64,000 nucleotides of DNA from Hoeflea sp. IMCC20628 (GTDB taxonomy: Bacteria; Pseudomonadota; Alphaproteobacteria; Rhizobiales; Rhizobiaceae): contig NZ_CP011479.1 of NCBI RefSeq assembly GCF_001011155.1, positions 948,501 through 1,012,500 of the forward strand, written 5' to 3'. The notes below the pieces were generated by a model. The model was not told the origin of the DNA. It worked only from the letters and a program-made list of their open reading frames with translations, and made no database searches. Of the stretch, positions 45,655 through 55,700 are shown in pieces. The position numbers were made by a program, and so were the translations under genes. The stretch's first letter is position 1. Every line of letters starts with the position of its first letter.

Positions 45655-46095
45655 TCAACGCGCCATTTCACGTTGCAAAATCATGCGCGTGATCTGACAG
45701 GCAACGACCAATTCGACCCATGCCCACGGCACGGCAATCAGTGCCACGGCTACAGTGCCAGTGCCCATGTTCACATTGGCGATCCAGAACAGCAGTAGCG
45801 AAAACGCCGTGGCGAAACTGCCCGCGACAATCACGCTGCGGGTTGTATGACCACTGACACGGGCGTGCAGCCAATAGGAATAGGCGGTCAGCCAGATCAG
45901 CAGCATCATCCAAACTGTCCACGAGATGAAGATCGGCACATTCATCGGTGCGATACCTGCAAAGTCAGGAAAGGCCGCCTTTGTCATCGGCAGAACGATC
46001 AAGAAGGCGCGAATACATTCGAGAACCATGATCCATAGGCCAGAGGCGATCAGCGCCTTGGTGAATCCGGCGGGGAGGCTATGTGACTGTGTCAT
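45655..46095 (-). CDS. Four-helix membrane protein of dehalogenase operon
   Basis: This 146-residue protein has four clear transmembrane segments (ALIASGLWIMVLECIRAFLIV; IFISWTVWMMLLIWLTAYSYW; SVIVAGSFATAFSLLLFWIA; VAVALIAVPWAWVELVVAC). AGGAG lies 7 bases before the ATG. It is sandwiched between the haloalkane dehalogenase and the MBL-like gene with gaps under 15 bases. No family name is recognised. A role in substrate entry or membrane context is speculation. Confidence 0.75.
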   Translation of the reverse strand: MTQSHSLPAGFTKALIASGLWIMVLECIRAFLIVLPMTKAAFPDFAGIAPMNVPIFISWTVWMMLLIWLTAYSYWLHARVSGHTTRSVIVAGSFATAFSLLLFWIANVNMGTGTVAVALIAVPWAWVELVVACQITRMILQREMAR

Positions 46096-46105
46096 TTTAT
46101 GCTCC

Positions 46106-46984
46106 TTATAGTGTCGCATGCCAGTCGCGGACCGCAGCGCCGATCTGGTCGGGGGAATCCTCTTGGATGAAATGCAGCCCTGGCACCGTGACCTCGGTCA
46201 GGTTGGGCCAACTGCGGACGTAGTCGCGCACCGGGCCGGCGATCAACACACCGGGGTTGGCATTGACGAACAGCTTGGGGATGGGCGTCTGCGTCAGCCA
46301 TTCCGAATAGGCCCCGACGATTTTGACCACATCCGCGGGGTCCCCGCCAATCGGGATCTGGCGTGGCCATGTCAGGGTCGGACGACGATCCTCACCGGCA
46401 TTGGCGAAGGGGCGGCGGTATTCGTTCATCTCTTCTTCGCTCAGATCACGCTGGATCGAAGCTGGCAGGATGTTTTCCACAAACATGTTCTTCTGCAGAA
46501 CCATCTCGTCCCCCGCAGGTGACCGCAGCCCCTCAAATACCGCGCGGCTTTTTTCGGGAAAGCTGTCCATGCTGGGAACGGGGGCGACAATGGCCTCCAT
46601 GAACGCAATCCCTTTGACTGCGTCGGCGTGCGTATGCGCCCAGTGAAAGCCAAGGCCAGAACCCCAGTCGTGGATGACCAACGTCACGTTATCGGTGACA
46701 CCCAATTGCTCCAGCAGCGAGAACAAGTATTTACGCTGTTCCACATAGGTATAGCTGTTGGGGCCAGAATTATCGAGTTTGTCGCTATCGCCCATGCCGA
46801 TCAGGTCGGGCGCGATCAGCCGCCCTTTGCCCGCCAGGTGCGGCATTATATTGCGCCATAGATAGGACGATGTCGGGTTTCCGTGCAGGAACACAATCGG
46901 GTCGCCGGTGCCTTCCTCGATATAGGCCATCTGCTTGCCATGGACGGTGGCAAATTTCTTTTTGTCGCGGAAAGACGTAGTCAT
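46106..46984 (-). CDS. Haloalkane dehalogenase (HLD-II type)
   Basis: This alpha/beta-hydrolase releases halide from haloalkanes to give alcohols. The 292-residue length is normal. The catalytic pattern is complete: halide-binding Asn in [12 protein letters not shown], nucleophile Asp followed by Trp in [13 protein letters not shown], a Glu in FMEAIVAP as in HLD-II, and His in [15 protein letters not shown]. The ATG at 46984 is set by the conserved start ([14 protein letters not shown]). It is the first gene of a minus-strand four-gene operon, divergent from a TetR regulator, with a 16-bp palindrome between the two. Confidence 0.92.
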   Translation of the reverse strand: MTTSFRDKKKFATVHGKQMAYIEEGTGDPIVFLHGNPTSSYLWRNIMPHLAGKGRLIAPDLIGMGDSDKLDNSGPNSYTYVEQRKYLFSLLEQLGVTDNVTLVIHDWGSGLGFHWAHTHADAVKGIAFMEAIVAPVPSMDSFPEKSRAVFEGLRSPAGDEMVLQKNMFVENILPASIQRDLSEEEMNEYRRPFANAGEDRRPTLTWPRQIPIGGDPADVVKIVGAYSEWLTQTPIPKLFVNANPGVLIAGPVRDYVRSWPNLTEVTVPGLHFIQEDSPDQIGAAVRDWHATL

Positions 46985-47026
46985 GTTGGGAACCTCGGAC
47001 TTGTGTTTGAGTCGAGTTAGACTTAG

Positions 47027-47042
47027 AAGAATGATCATTCTT
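47027..47042. promoter_or_regulatory. 16-bp perfect palindrome, TetR operator candidate
   Basis: AAGAATGATCATTCTT lies in the 72-base gap between divergent haloalkane dehalogenase and TetR genes. Position and symmetry are typical of a TetR-family operator controlling both directions. Confidence 0.75.
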
Positions 47043-47056
47043 AAACAAGGCCAAAA

Positions 47057-47665
47057 ATGCCCAGAGCGAAATCCCATTCCCGCGAAAACCTGCTGGACGC
47101 TGCCCTGAATACCTTTTGGAAGACTGGTTATCATGTTGTTTCCATGGGCGATCTGGTGCGGGAAACTGGCGTCAGCCGTGCAGGTATCTATAGTGATTTT
47201 AACGGCAAAGAGGATCTCTTTCATGCCTGTCTCGATAGGTATCAAGACATCGTCGTGAGTCCTGCCTTTGCCCCAGTCGAGGCCGAGGCTGCGGGAATCG
47301 AAGGCATTGAGGGCTACCTGAACAGTCTATTGACGCGCTTCGAATATATGGGTGGCTTGGGACGGGGATGCCTTGTGGGAAACACGCTGACCCAGATCCC
47401 CGAAGATGCGCTGGAGACCAGACAAAAGCTGCGCGCCCATTGCGACCGTCTGACTGCTGGCTTTCATAAGGTGCTGACCCATGAAAACGGTGGACATAGC
47501 CTGCTCACCCAAGACGAAATTGGCGACCTTGCACGCTACACCATGATCTCGGTGCAGGGCATCTGGTCCTATTCACGACTGACCGAGGACGCTGCGGAGT
47601 TGCGCGCGGCGTCTGATATGCTCATCGCGGTTTTGAAAGTCCGATTGCGCGGGTCGCCGCAGTGA
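47057..47665 (+). CDS. TetR/AcrR family regulator
   Basis: This 202-residue repressor-type protein has an N-terminal helix-turn-helix ([41 protein letters not shown], residues ~7-47) and a C-terminal ligand domain similar to TetR_C_16-like groups ([19 protein letters not shown]). It divides an operator palindrome with the haloalkane dehalogenase operon and probably represses it. Its GTGA end overlaps the next gene. Confidence 0.88.
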   Translation: MPRAKSHSRENLLDAALNTFWKTGYHVVSMGDLVRETGVSRAGIYSDFNGKEDLFHACLDRYQDIVVSPAFAPVEAEAAGIEGIEGYLNSLLTRFEYMGGLGRGCLVGNTLTQIPEDALETRQKLRAHCDRLTAGFHKVLTHENGGHSLLTQDEIGDLARYTMISVQGIWSYSRLTEDAAELRAASDMLIAVLKVRLRGSPQ

Positions 47666-48246
47666 CGTCGCCCCTGCCAGATGGGGAATTCCAGTTCATC
47701 GCGCTGGATGTCGAAACCGCATGTGGTGACAGCGCAAGCATCTGCCAGATCGGGATTGCCTGTGTCGGGTATGATGAGAGCATTCGCACATGGTCTACAT
47801 ATGTTGACCCGCAAATGCCCTTTGCGCCGTTTAACATCGATCTGCACGGAATCGGTCCTAATACCGTGCGAAACGCGGGAAACTTTGCGCAGGTCTGGCC
47901 CGATATGCTGCCGTTGCTTTCTCGTCACCCGATGGTGCAGCACAGCAGGTTTGATGAACACGCAATCAATGCCGCATGCAAAGCGCACGGCCTGCTGCGC
48001 CCATGCCTGACGTGGCTCGACAGCGTGACTATCGCGCGGGCGGCATGGCCCGAGCTAAAAGGCAACGGCGGCCACGGTCTGGCCAACCTGAAACAGGTGC
48101 TGAAACTCGACTTCCACCATCACGACGCAGGCGAAGACGCCCGCGCAGCAGCGATGGTCGTGCTGCATGCGCAGGCCGCGTCGCCTGAATTGGCGGCGAA
48201 GCATGCGCTGCGGTTTAAACCCGTGCAATTGTCGCTTCCCTTTTAG
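47662..48246 (+). CDS. 3'-5' exonuclease (DnaQ/DEDD type)
   Basis: This 194-residue nuclease is translated from a GTG overlapping the TetR stop. The DEDD residues are visible in FIALDVETACGDSASICQIGI (Asp, Glu), a middle Asp in MVQHSRFDEHAINAA, and the C-terminal HHHDAGEDARAAAMV. The family covers DNA proofreading-type exonucleases acting alone. Coupling to the TetR gene may be incidental. There is a role in DNA repair or in nucleotide recycling, but it cannot be chosen here. Confidence 0.85.
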   Translation: MTSPLPDGEFQFIALDVETACGDSASICQIGIACVGYDESIRTWSTYVDPQMPFAPFNIDLHGIGPNTVRNAGNFAQVWPDMLPLLSRHPMVQHSRFDEHAINAACKAHGLLRPCLTWLDSVTIARAAWPELKGNGGHGLANLKQVLKLDFHHHDAGEDARAAAMVVLHAQAASPELAAKHALRFKPVQLSLPF

Positions 48247-48606
48247 GTTCTTGGTCTTGGTCTGCGATCCGCGACTTATGAGTCCGGTATAGGTTGGGGG
48301 CAGTCGTTGTTTGCGGAGGGAGGAATGACGGCTTTGTCCGCCGAAATCGCCAACGAGGATTTGGCAAGTTCGGGCGGGGAGCGGACTTTCGCCGGGGCGG
48401 GAACGACTGGCCGGAATGGGGCCGCTTTCCGACCGTCCGGTTTTGGGCGCCCAATATGAAATAGCCGCCAAAGAGCGCGGGGGGCTAACCTCAATGGCCG
48501 CTTCCGACCACATTCTCGGCATTTGTCGCAGAAGGCGATGATCCCAAAGGCGGGCATGCCTATATCGGTGCAGTACATGCCCTTCCGGCCGGAAGGTTTG
48601 TATGGA
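48247..48606. other. Intergenic with degenerate repeat unit
   Basis: Three hundred and sixty bases hold a copy of the degenerate repeat (TTGGCAAGTTCGGGCGG near 48360) plus GC-rich decayed sequence. No ORF is supported. Confidence 0.45.
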
Positions 48607-49887
48607 TCAGCCTGATTCTTCTTGCGCCACCTCTCCGGCAACCGCCGTGGAAATCTCGGTGCCCTGCAAAGGTACAGGGACATAGGGGGACTGGTCCGCC
48701 ATCGGAATTCTCTCGCGCCGGGACATGCGCCAGATTGCAAAGACGGCGAGCGCCGCGTGGCTCAGAGCAAGCCATACGAAGAAACCGCGTGGACCGAACG
48801 AACCAATCGCTAGGCCGACCATGATAGGTCCGCAGACTGATCCGGCACCAAGTACGAGAACGAGCCCACTGCTCGCGCCAACCATCTCGTCGACGTTGAG
48901 ATAATCGTTGGTGTAGGCCAGCGACAGCGAGTGGATGGAGAGTGACAGTCCCCCGGTCAGAGCGATTAGGGCAGCTGTGGTAATTGAGTCGATGGCAGTG
49001 ACCTCGGCGGCGAACAGGCACGCGCCAGCAGCAGCAGCGGTGACGCCGGTGATAACCTTGCGCCGGTCTATCACGTCAGAGAGTTTTCCGATTGGCCATT
49101 GCACGATCGCCGCACCGAGGATGAGCAGCGCCATGAAGAGCGAGGTGTCGGCGACCGTGAACCCGACGCTACGTGCATAAACTGCCCCCATGCCGAAGAT
49201 CGTGCCGTTCGCGATGCCCGCCACAAACACCCCGAAGACGCCCAGCGGCGACGCCGCTGCAAGGCGCTTCAGGGTGACACGTCGCCCAGCCTCAGAAGTG
49301 GGCAACGGCGTCGCGCGCAGAAGAAGTGGAACGACAGACAACGAAATCAGAACCGAGACGAGCATGAACAGTTCGGCCGCACTGTCGCTCGCCAGGTTGA
49401 GCAAAAACTGTCCGCTTCCCATACCGGCGAAGGTCACGGCGAGGTAGAGGGCAAGGACCTGCCCGCGGGTTTCTTGAGGCGCGCGGTCGTTCAACCAGCT
49501 TTCAGCGACAACAAAGATGCCAGCATAGCAGAATCCGGTGATGAACCGAATAAACCACCATGCGACTTCGTTCACGAGGAGAGCGTGCAGGAGGATCGCT
49601 ACCGAGGCTACGGCGGACATCGCTGCAAAGACCCGGATATGCCCGACGATCCGCACCGCTTGTGGCGTCCAAAGGGACCCCGCGAGAAGCCCCGCGAAGA
49701 AGCCCGCCATGATAATCCCGATCACAGAGGCATCGAAGGCCTCGGTTTCTGCACGGACCCCGAGAAGGCTGCCTTGCAGTCCGTTGGCCATCATCAGAAG
49801 ACCGATGCCCAACAGCAGTGTCCAGACCGACCTTAGGGTCGCCAGCAAGGTAGGGCGAGGCCCAAGGGAAGCAGGATCGTAAGGCAT
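48607..49887 (-). CDS. Major facilitator superfamily transporter
   Basis: This 426-residue inner-membrane protein has twelve hydrophobic segments in two halves. MFS loop motifs appear after TM2 (GFFAGLLAGSLWTPQAVRIVGH) and after the central loop (PIGKLSDVIDRRKVI). The YbjJ/YcaD-like pattern (ESWLNDRAPQETRGQVLALY) suggests a YcaD-type subgroup. Substrate is unknown. A Gly-rich ATG context is normal. It is single and opposed to the exonuclease gene. Confidence 0.88.
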   Translation of the reverse strand: MPYDPASLGPRPTLLATLRSVWTLLLGIGLLMMANGLQGSLLGVRAETEAFDASVIGIIMAGFFAGLLAGSLWTPQAVRIVGHIRVFAAMSAVASVAILLHALLVNEVAWWFIRFITGFCYAGIFVVAESWLNDRAPQETRGQVLALYLAVTFAGMGSGQFLLNLASDSAAELFMLVSVLISLSVVPLLLRATPLPTSEAGRRVTLKRLAAASPLGVFGVFVAGIANGTIFGMGAVYARSVGFTVADTSLFMALLILGAAIVQWPIGKLSDVIDRRKVITGVTAAAAGACLFAAEVTAIDSITTAALIALTGGLSLSIHSLSLAYTNDYLNVDEMVGASSGLVLVLGAGSVCGPIMVGLAIGSFGPRGFFVWLALSHAALAVFAIWRMSRRERIPMADQSPYVPVPLQGTEISTAVAGEVAQEESG

Positions 49888-50375
49888 GCGAACCCCATAG
49901 CAGACTCATGCCAGCGCGTCAGCTGCCTTTGACGCCCGCCGATCTGGGCATGCCTGTTGATTGCTATTGAGAGTTGATCTGTGAACCGGCGGGATTTGAA
50001 AACCGATCAGCACGATAAGCCTTTGAAAACACCGCTGCCTGTGGGCTCCAATGACGGCACCGAAATACACTTTTCGCATTTCCGCCCTCAAAGTAGCCAG
50101 TCCGCAATCCACCCCAAGTTCGACATGCAGCCTGATACTGCGAACGACAGCTTTCAGGAAATTTTACAGGCTGCTAAACGGCTGAGATGAGGGCGCGAAG
50201 CAGTCAATGAGTGGATGCCTCGTCAGGGTCAACAATGGGACGAAAGCACCAAAGAGCAATTGGCAACCTCGGGTGGAAAGCGGAAGTTTTGGGGGTAGTC
50301 CTGATCTAGGAGTGACAGAAGCTACCATTGTCGCCTTTGCTGACCCCTTGGATCAGGTCATCGACGGAATGGGCG
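49888..50375. other. Mobile-element rich interval, no gene supported
   Basis: A third copy of the degenerate repeat (TTGGCAACCTCGGGTGGAAAGC) lies near 50259, and short unsupported frames fill the rest. The left end of the duplicated unit begins at 50376. Confidence 0.4.
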
Positions 50376-50790
50376 GTCAGCAGGCGTTTGCCGTGACGCA
50401 GAGGATGCCTACAAGAATCGGTCCTATTCAATCATCATTTTTTGGAAACAAACTGCCAACTGGCCAACCTCTGGCGAGAGGTCATCGCGCCACCTCGGCG
50501 CAAACCAATTCCGGATCAACAACACATCTGGCAGAGGATCGATTCTATTTCATCGATTTCGTCTTGGATGTAACGTCGCTCCTTATCGCTCTCATACCGA
50601 AGCCGAGAACGCAGTTCCTTGGATTCGGCTTCTAGGCGGTCGGCCAAGCGTATGTCATCAAACCTGAAGTTCTCAATCAATCTTGCCATAGATATATCCC
50701 AATCGAATTCATGCATTTCATGCTGATGGATGTTTGTAGTGGCGGCAAGGGCTGAAAGCCCCACCGAAGACGACCATGGGCTCAGCCACT
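50376..50790. repeat. Duplicated ~0.4-kb unit, copy A
   Basis: The unit begins GTCAGCAGGCGTTTGCCGTG and runs to a CTCAGCCAC word. Copy B is at 51742-52157 in direct orientation, on the other side of an IS110 remnant. The copies are near-identical inside a minus-strand 66-codon ORF (about 6 changes in 201 bases) but differ at about 20 positions in the preceding ~140 bases. Confidence 0.8.
50516..50716 (-). CDS. Small coiled-coil protein of the duplicated unit, copy A
   Basis: This 66-residue frame (MHEFDWDISMARLIENF…ESILCQMCC) is very charged and predicted helical, with Glu/Arg-rich heptads (ESKELRSRLRYESDKERRYIQDEIDEIES) and two terminal cysteines. The second copy (51883-52083) has the same protein except Ala11 to Ser, and five of six base changes are silent. 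This suggests selection for the protein. No Shine-Dalgarno is strong. Its function and family are unknown. Confidence 0.6.
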   Translation of the reverse strand: MHEFDWDISMARLIENFRFDDIRLADRLEAESKELRSRLRYESDKERRYIQDEIDEIESILCQMCC

Positions 50791-50794
50791 GAGG

Positions 50795-51741
50795 CCATGG
50801 TCCTGATATGGCCCGGCTAATCCTAGACTACATGTTCGCCTGAGGCAGGGCGACCCGTCTCACAGTATGCAGGTTTCGAGGATTGCGCTGGATATCCCGG
50901 CGCCGTGCCTCATGCATAGGAGACGGGCCATAGCATATCATCTACATTGGTTTGGACGTTCACAAAGAGACGATTTCTGTCGCTTTGGTTGACGGGAGCA
51001 AACGTGGAGAAGTTCGCGAACACGGACAGATCCAGAATACGCCTGCGGCTTTGAAGCGTCTTTGGAGCAAACTCTCCCGGCCGGGAACGACGCTGCGGTT
51101 CTGTTATGAGGCCGGTCCATGTGGCTATGTCATTCAGCGGCAACTGGCCGCTGCGGGGCACGACTGCGTGGTGGTCGCTCCGTCGCTGATCCCCCGCAAA
51201 CCCGGGGATCGGATCAAGACCGACCGCCGGGATGCCATCAATCTGGCGAAGTTGCATCGGGCTGGCGAGCTGACACCGGTATGGATTCCCGACCTTTCCC
51301 ATGAGGCGATGCGGGATCTCAGTCGCGCACGTCTGGCCGCGGTTCGTAGCTTGCGGCAGGCCCGCCAGCAGCTCTCCGGATTTCTGCTGCGCCACGGCTT
51401 CCACTATAACCGCACCGCCTGGACGCAGATGCATCGTCGGTGGCTGGCTGGGCTGCGGTTCGAGCAGCCCGCGCACCACATCGTCCTGGAAGACTGTATG
51501 GCAACGATCGAAGCTGCAACGGCCCGTCGTGATCGGTTGACGGCGCAGATCGAGACCATGCTCGCGGACTGGGCTCTGACGCCAGTGGTCCACGCCCTCC
51601 AAGCGCTTCGCGGGATGGCCCTGGTCACGGCCGCAACCGTGATCGCAGAACTCGGCGACATCACGCGCTTTGAGAACCCCCGGCAGCTCATGGCCTATCT
51701 CGGCTTGGTCCCCTCGGAACATTCCAGCGGCGGAACCAGAC
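50795..51741 (+). mobile_element. IS110-family element, 3' end lost
   Basis: A left-end non-coding stretch (~50795-50951) is followed by an IS110/IS1111 transposase frame. The element is cut at 51742, where the duplicated unit copy B begins. The rest of the element is not found on the far side. Confidence 0.75.
50952..51741 (+). pseudogene. IS110-family transposase, truncated
   Basis: About 263 codons from TTG 50952 carry the DEDD-type start (YIGLDVHKETISVAL with the first codons just upstream), the FCYEAGPCGYVIQ motif, DRIKTDRRDAINLAKL, and the C-terminal HhH region (LRGMALVTAATVIAELGDITRF). It stops at SSGGTRRQQ where the family continues with GGITKTGN. The C-terminal serine motif is therefore missing, and the protein is not active. 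Confidence 0.85.
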
Positions 51742-52157
51742 GTCAGCAGGCGTTTGCCGTGACGCAAAGGATACCTACGAGACTCGTTCCTGTCCAATCA
51801 TCAATCTTTGGAAACCAATCTACCAACTGGCCAACATCTTGCGCGAGGTCATTCCGCCACCTCGGAGCAAACCCATTCCGGATCAACAACACATCTGGCA
51901 AAGGATCGATTCTATCTCATCGATTTCATCTTGGATGTAACGTCTCTCCTTATCGCTCTCATACCGAAGCCGAGAACGCAGTTCCTTGGATTCGGCTTCT
52001 AGGCGGTCGGCCAAGCGTATGTCATCAAACCTGAAGTTCTCAATTAATCTTGACATAGATATATCCCAATCGAATTCATGCATTCCATGCTGATGGATGT
52101 TTTAAGTGGCGGCAAGGGCTGAACGCCGTTCCGAAGATGATCGCGCGCTCAGCCACC
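51742..52157. repeat. Duplicated ~0.4-kb unit, copy B
   Basis: This is the second copy of the unit at 50376-50790, in the same orientation. It interrupts the IS110 transposase frame at its left end and runs into unrelated sequence on the right. Confidence 0.8.
51883..52083 (-). CDS. Small coiled-coil protein of the duplicated unit, copy B
   Basis: This 66-residue frame is nearly the same protein as copy A (Ser at position 11), with GGA close before the ATG. Base differences are almost all silent. It is a helical, charged protein with no recognised family. It may be part of a small mobile unit. Confidence 0.6.
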   Translation of the reverse strand: MHEFDWDISMSRLIENFRFDDIRLADRLEAESKELRSRLRYESDKERRYIQDEIDEIESILCQMCC

Positions 52158-52777
52158 GACTTGATACGGCGTCATTTTCTTATCTTACCAAGGTGTGGAA
52201 CGGCCCATGCAAGATATTCCATGGTGCAGGATTGAAAGGACTCGCGGTTCACTAAACCTGATTGTCTCCATCAAAATCTTCTCGATCAATAAGTCAGCGC
52301 AGACTCGATTTTAGAAACGCATCAAATTGAGGGGCTAACGAACCAAAAGTGATTGCATTGTGTGAACGCAATATGCCGCGCCTTGCTGCGGCTTATGGAA
52401 TTGATATCGGCAAGAACATTTTTCAGGTCGTCGGTTTTGGAAGCGACGGTGTACCGAAACCACCTGCAGCTTACAGGCGTTGGCTCGAGTAACGTTCACG
52501 TTGTGGATGTTGAACCGCCTCGGTGAGGTTTGCTGGTTGCAGGACGATCATGCTACCACAATTTCAGATAGCAATTGCGGAGTAATTCGTGTTTTGGTGT
52601 CGGGTGGGTAGTCGACGAAGCCGCCCAGCGAATGGGTTGCGGGAAAGCTCGAGATTAGAGTGCTACCTATTGACGTGACATCCTTCCGCGCGCTTTGATC
52701 CCAAGGGCACTTTAGAAACTGAGTCCTAAGGCTGGGCGTAATGAGAGTGGCTGCCAAAGGCACTCAGGGTAGGGCTT
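52158..52777. other. Interval with a second IS110 scar, upstream of the helicase gene
   Basis: Plus-strand codons near 52390-52460 (AYGIDIGKNIFQVVGFGSDG) are an eroded N-terminus of another IS110-type transposase. The remainder has no ORF of note. AT-rich sequence next to the helicase start holds AGGG just upstream of its ATG. A promoter for that gene is probable but no clear -35/-10 pair was settled. Confidence 0.55.
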
Positions 52778-55700
52778 ATGTCGATATTGTTGCGGACTAT
52801 TTCAGCATTTCCATCGGGCCGCACCACCAGTGAACTCTTTGCCTTATTGGATGTAGATTTCGACCCTCGCAAGCGATCCGAGCTTTACGCTGAGTTAAGC
52901 GTCCTGGCTGACGCTGGGAAAATCACTAAGGCCCGGGATGGAAAATGGCGACATTTATCGCGATATCCAGCCCCACAAACAGACCTATCCTTGGCAACGG
53001 GTCCAAAGCTTGTCGGAGAGAGCAAAGTCCTCAGGGCCGCGACCGCTTCATTTCGACTTAGTGCCCAGAAGGAGACCTCGCTCAATGAAGAAACAGGCGC
53101 TGCCAAACTCGATCCTAGCGCGCTTCTCCGGTATTATCGTTCCACGCTTCGAGCAGACGCTCGTGGGGCGATTTCTCAAGTTGATGATCGGCATGGCGTA
53201 CAGTGGCATCTCGTTACCGGGCTGGGGCCACTGACGCCAGAAAAGGGGAATAGTCTCTGTATCGCAATCGCGCTTAACGACCTCGCTGATGAATTCCGTA
53301 AGGCGTTGGTTAAGCGTGAGGCGAACGAACAGACTCTAGCTGTCGGATGGCCGATAGCGGTCGGTCGGAAGCAGGGCGCTCCCGTTGTTTGGCCCATTGG
53401 CTTGATTAGCGCAGAATGGACTCGGAGCGAAACGCATCTGGAGATCACCATCGATGCCGATGATGTCCTCGTCAATCCTGACTGGCTCAAAGGGGCCGCG
53501 CGCGGGGCTGGATGGACCGAGGCCTCGCTGCGGGACGTCTTCAATCAGACTGAAGGGCTCGGACTTGAACGCGCTGACTTCCTCGTTAGGCTCAAGGAAG
53601 CCGTGGCGGGTACATTTCGCGGTAAAGTTTCCGGAACCGCAATGGTTTCAGAGGTTGATCCAGAAACGCCGGGAATCTATGACTTGGCGGCACTCTTTCT
53701 TCCAACAGATAGCACGTTTACTGCCGGAGCAGTGCGTGACCTCGACCAGATCGGCGCGTGGGCAAGTGAGAAACTTGCCCGGACTGCGCTCGCGTCAATT
53801 CTAGGGCTCGATCCACAAGCCCAGGCAGAAACACCTCCCGCGATAAATGTTGGCAGCGTCAACAAAGAGCAGATCACTGCGGTCCGTGCGGGAATGACCG
53901 CGCCCCTGACAGTCATAACCGGTCCGCCAGGCACAGGCAAAAGCCAAACGATCGTTTCGATGGTCGCATCAGTTCTTGCTGATGGTGGGTCTGTTCTGGT
54001 GGCGTCTAAAAATCACCAGGCGCTGGACTCAGTTGAAGACCGCCTCGCAAAAATAGCTCCGGATACGAATTTCTTGGTCAGGACCCTGGATCCGAAGCGG
54101 GAGATCGACCAATCCTTCACCGACGTTTTAACGTCGCTCATAAGAGAACCTTCAAGAGCTGCAAATGAGCCCGATCGGGTCGCGCGCTCCCGCTTGGCGA
54201 CGTTGGCACAGCAGCGCGTCCGGGTGCTTGACCAAATCGACGAAGAGGAGCGCCTGAACACGCAGATCGCCGATTTTCTGGAAAGGATCGAAGCTCGGAC
54301 GCTTCATGGAGACAACCTGAATGCAAGTCTATCGGCTCCAGCGGTTCTTGGGCTTTGGGCTCGCATTCTCGAAGCGCTCCGGCGCTTGTTCTCGAGAAAG
54401 CCAAATCCTGCGTCCGCACCTGACGCACGGGCAGAGGGGGCAAACCTCGCTACCCTTCAAGCGGAACTGAAACGGCTTCGCGCGGAATTGGATGCCCTCG
54501 ATACGACCGGCGACCCGATTGCGCTCACCACTGAAATCACCGCGACGGTGAGGCAGTTTTTGCCACGGGTGCTCGCCTCACGAGTTGCCCTGTCGGAGGG
54601 TGATCGGTTACGCCTTGGTGAGGAGCATGCCAACCTTGAATTGGTTCAGACCCGCGGGCCGCTGCCAATCGCGCTTGCCACCGAAGTCGTGGCGCATCGT
54701 CCTCTCTGGTTGGCATCGGTGCTAGGGGCTCCACGTCGCGTGCCGCTTGGCGAGGGTCTTTTCGACCTTGTGATCTTCGACGAGGCCAGCCAGTGCGATA
54801 TCGCCTCGGCACTCCCGCTATTCGCGCGGGCTAAACGCGCCGTGGTCGTCGGTGATGATCGCCAACTCTCTTTCATCAGCCAGCTGGGGGTGGCCCATGA
54901 TCGCAACCTGATGCAGGCTCAGGGTCTGCCTGTGGGGTCGATGGGACGGCTGGCGCAAAGCCGCAGGTCGCTTTTTGACCTGGCAAATCTTACGCCACAT
55001 GCGGTGAAGATCACGTTGCGCGACCAATATCGATCTGCCACCGATATTGTTGGGTATATCAACGATCAGTTTTATGGGGGGCGTTTGCGTGTAGCCGCTG
55101 ACCAGTATCGGTTGAAAGTGCCAAGCGGGACAAAGCCGGGAATCGCGTGGACAGATGTCCCCGCACCGAGCTTACCTATGCAGGCCAATATCAACGCCGC
55201 CGAGGTATCGGCTATTTTGGCGCAACTGCGTCTTCTTCTGGAGGTCCAGCAGTATGAAGGCAGCGTCGGCGTCATCGCACCATTCCGGCCCCAGGTTCAG
55301 GCACTCAACGATGCGATCAAGGGGGCACTGCCCGCCGATCTGCTAGAGCGAGCGGACTTCCGGGCAGGAACAGTGGATAGCTTTCAGGGGCAAGAAAGGG
55401 ACCTTATCCTTTTTTCGCCGTGCCTGGGTCGGTCCAGCGCCACTAGCGCTGTCACCTTTATCCAGAAGGACTGGCGCAGGTTGAACGTCGCAATTAGTCG
55501 AGCCCGCGCCGTCGCACACGTCTTTGGCGATCTGAGCTACGCGCGCACCGGTAAGGTAACAAGCCTTCAGAAGCTAGCTTCAATTGCTACCGAGCCGCGT
55601 GCGCGCGTGGCGGAAGGAACGTTCGATAGTGAGTGGGAGCGGCGTGTTTATTTCGAGCTGAAAGATCGGGGGTTCAATCCGATTGCACAGTACGAAGTCG

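Noticed and set aside
50952-52034. 360-residue IS110 transposase read into the duplicated unit
   Set aside because: The C-terminal part after 51741 is the repeat in the wrong frame, not transposase.
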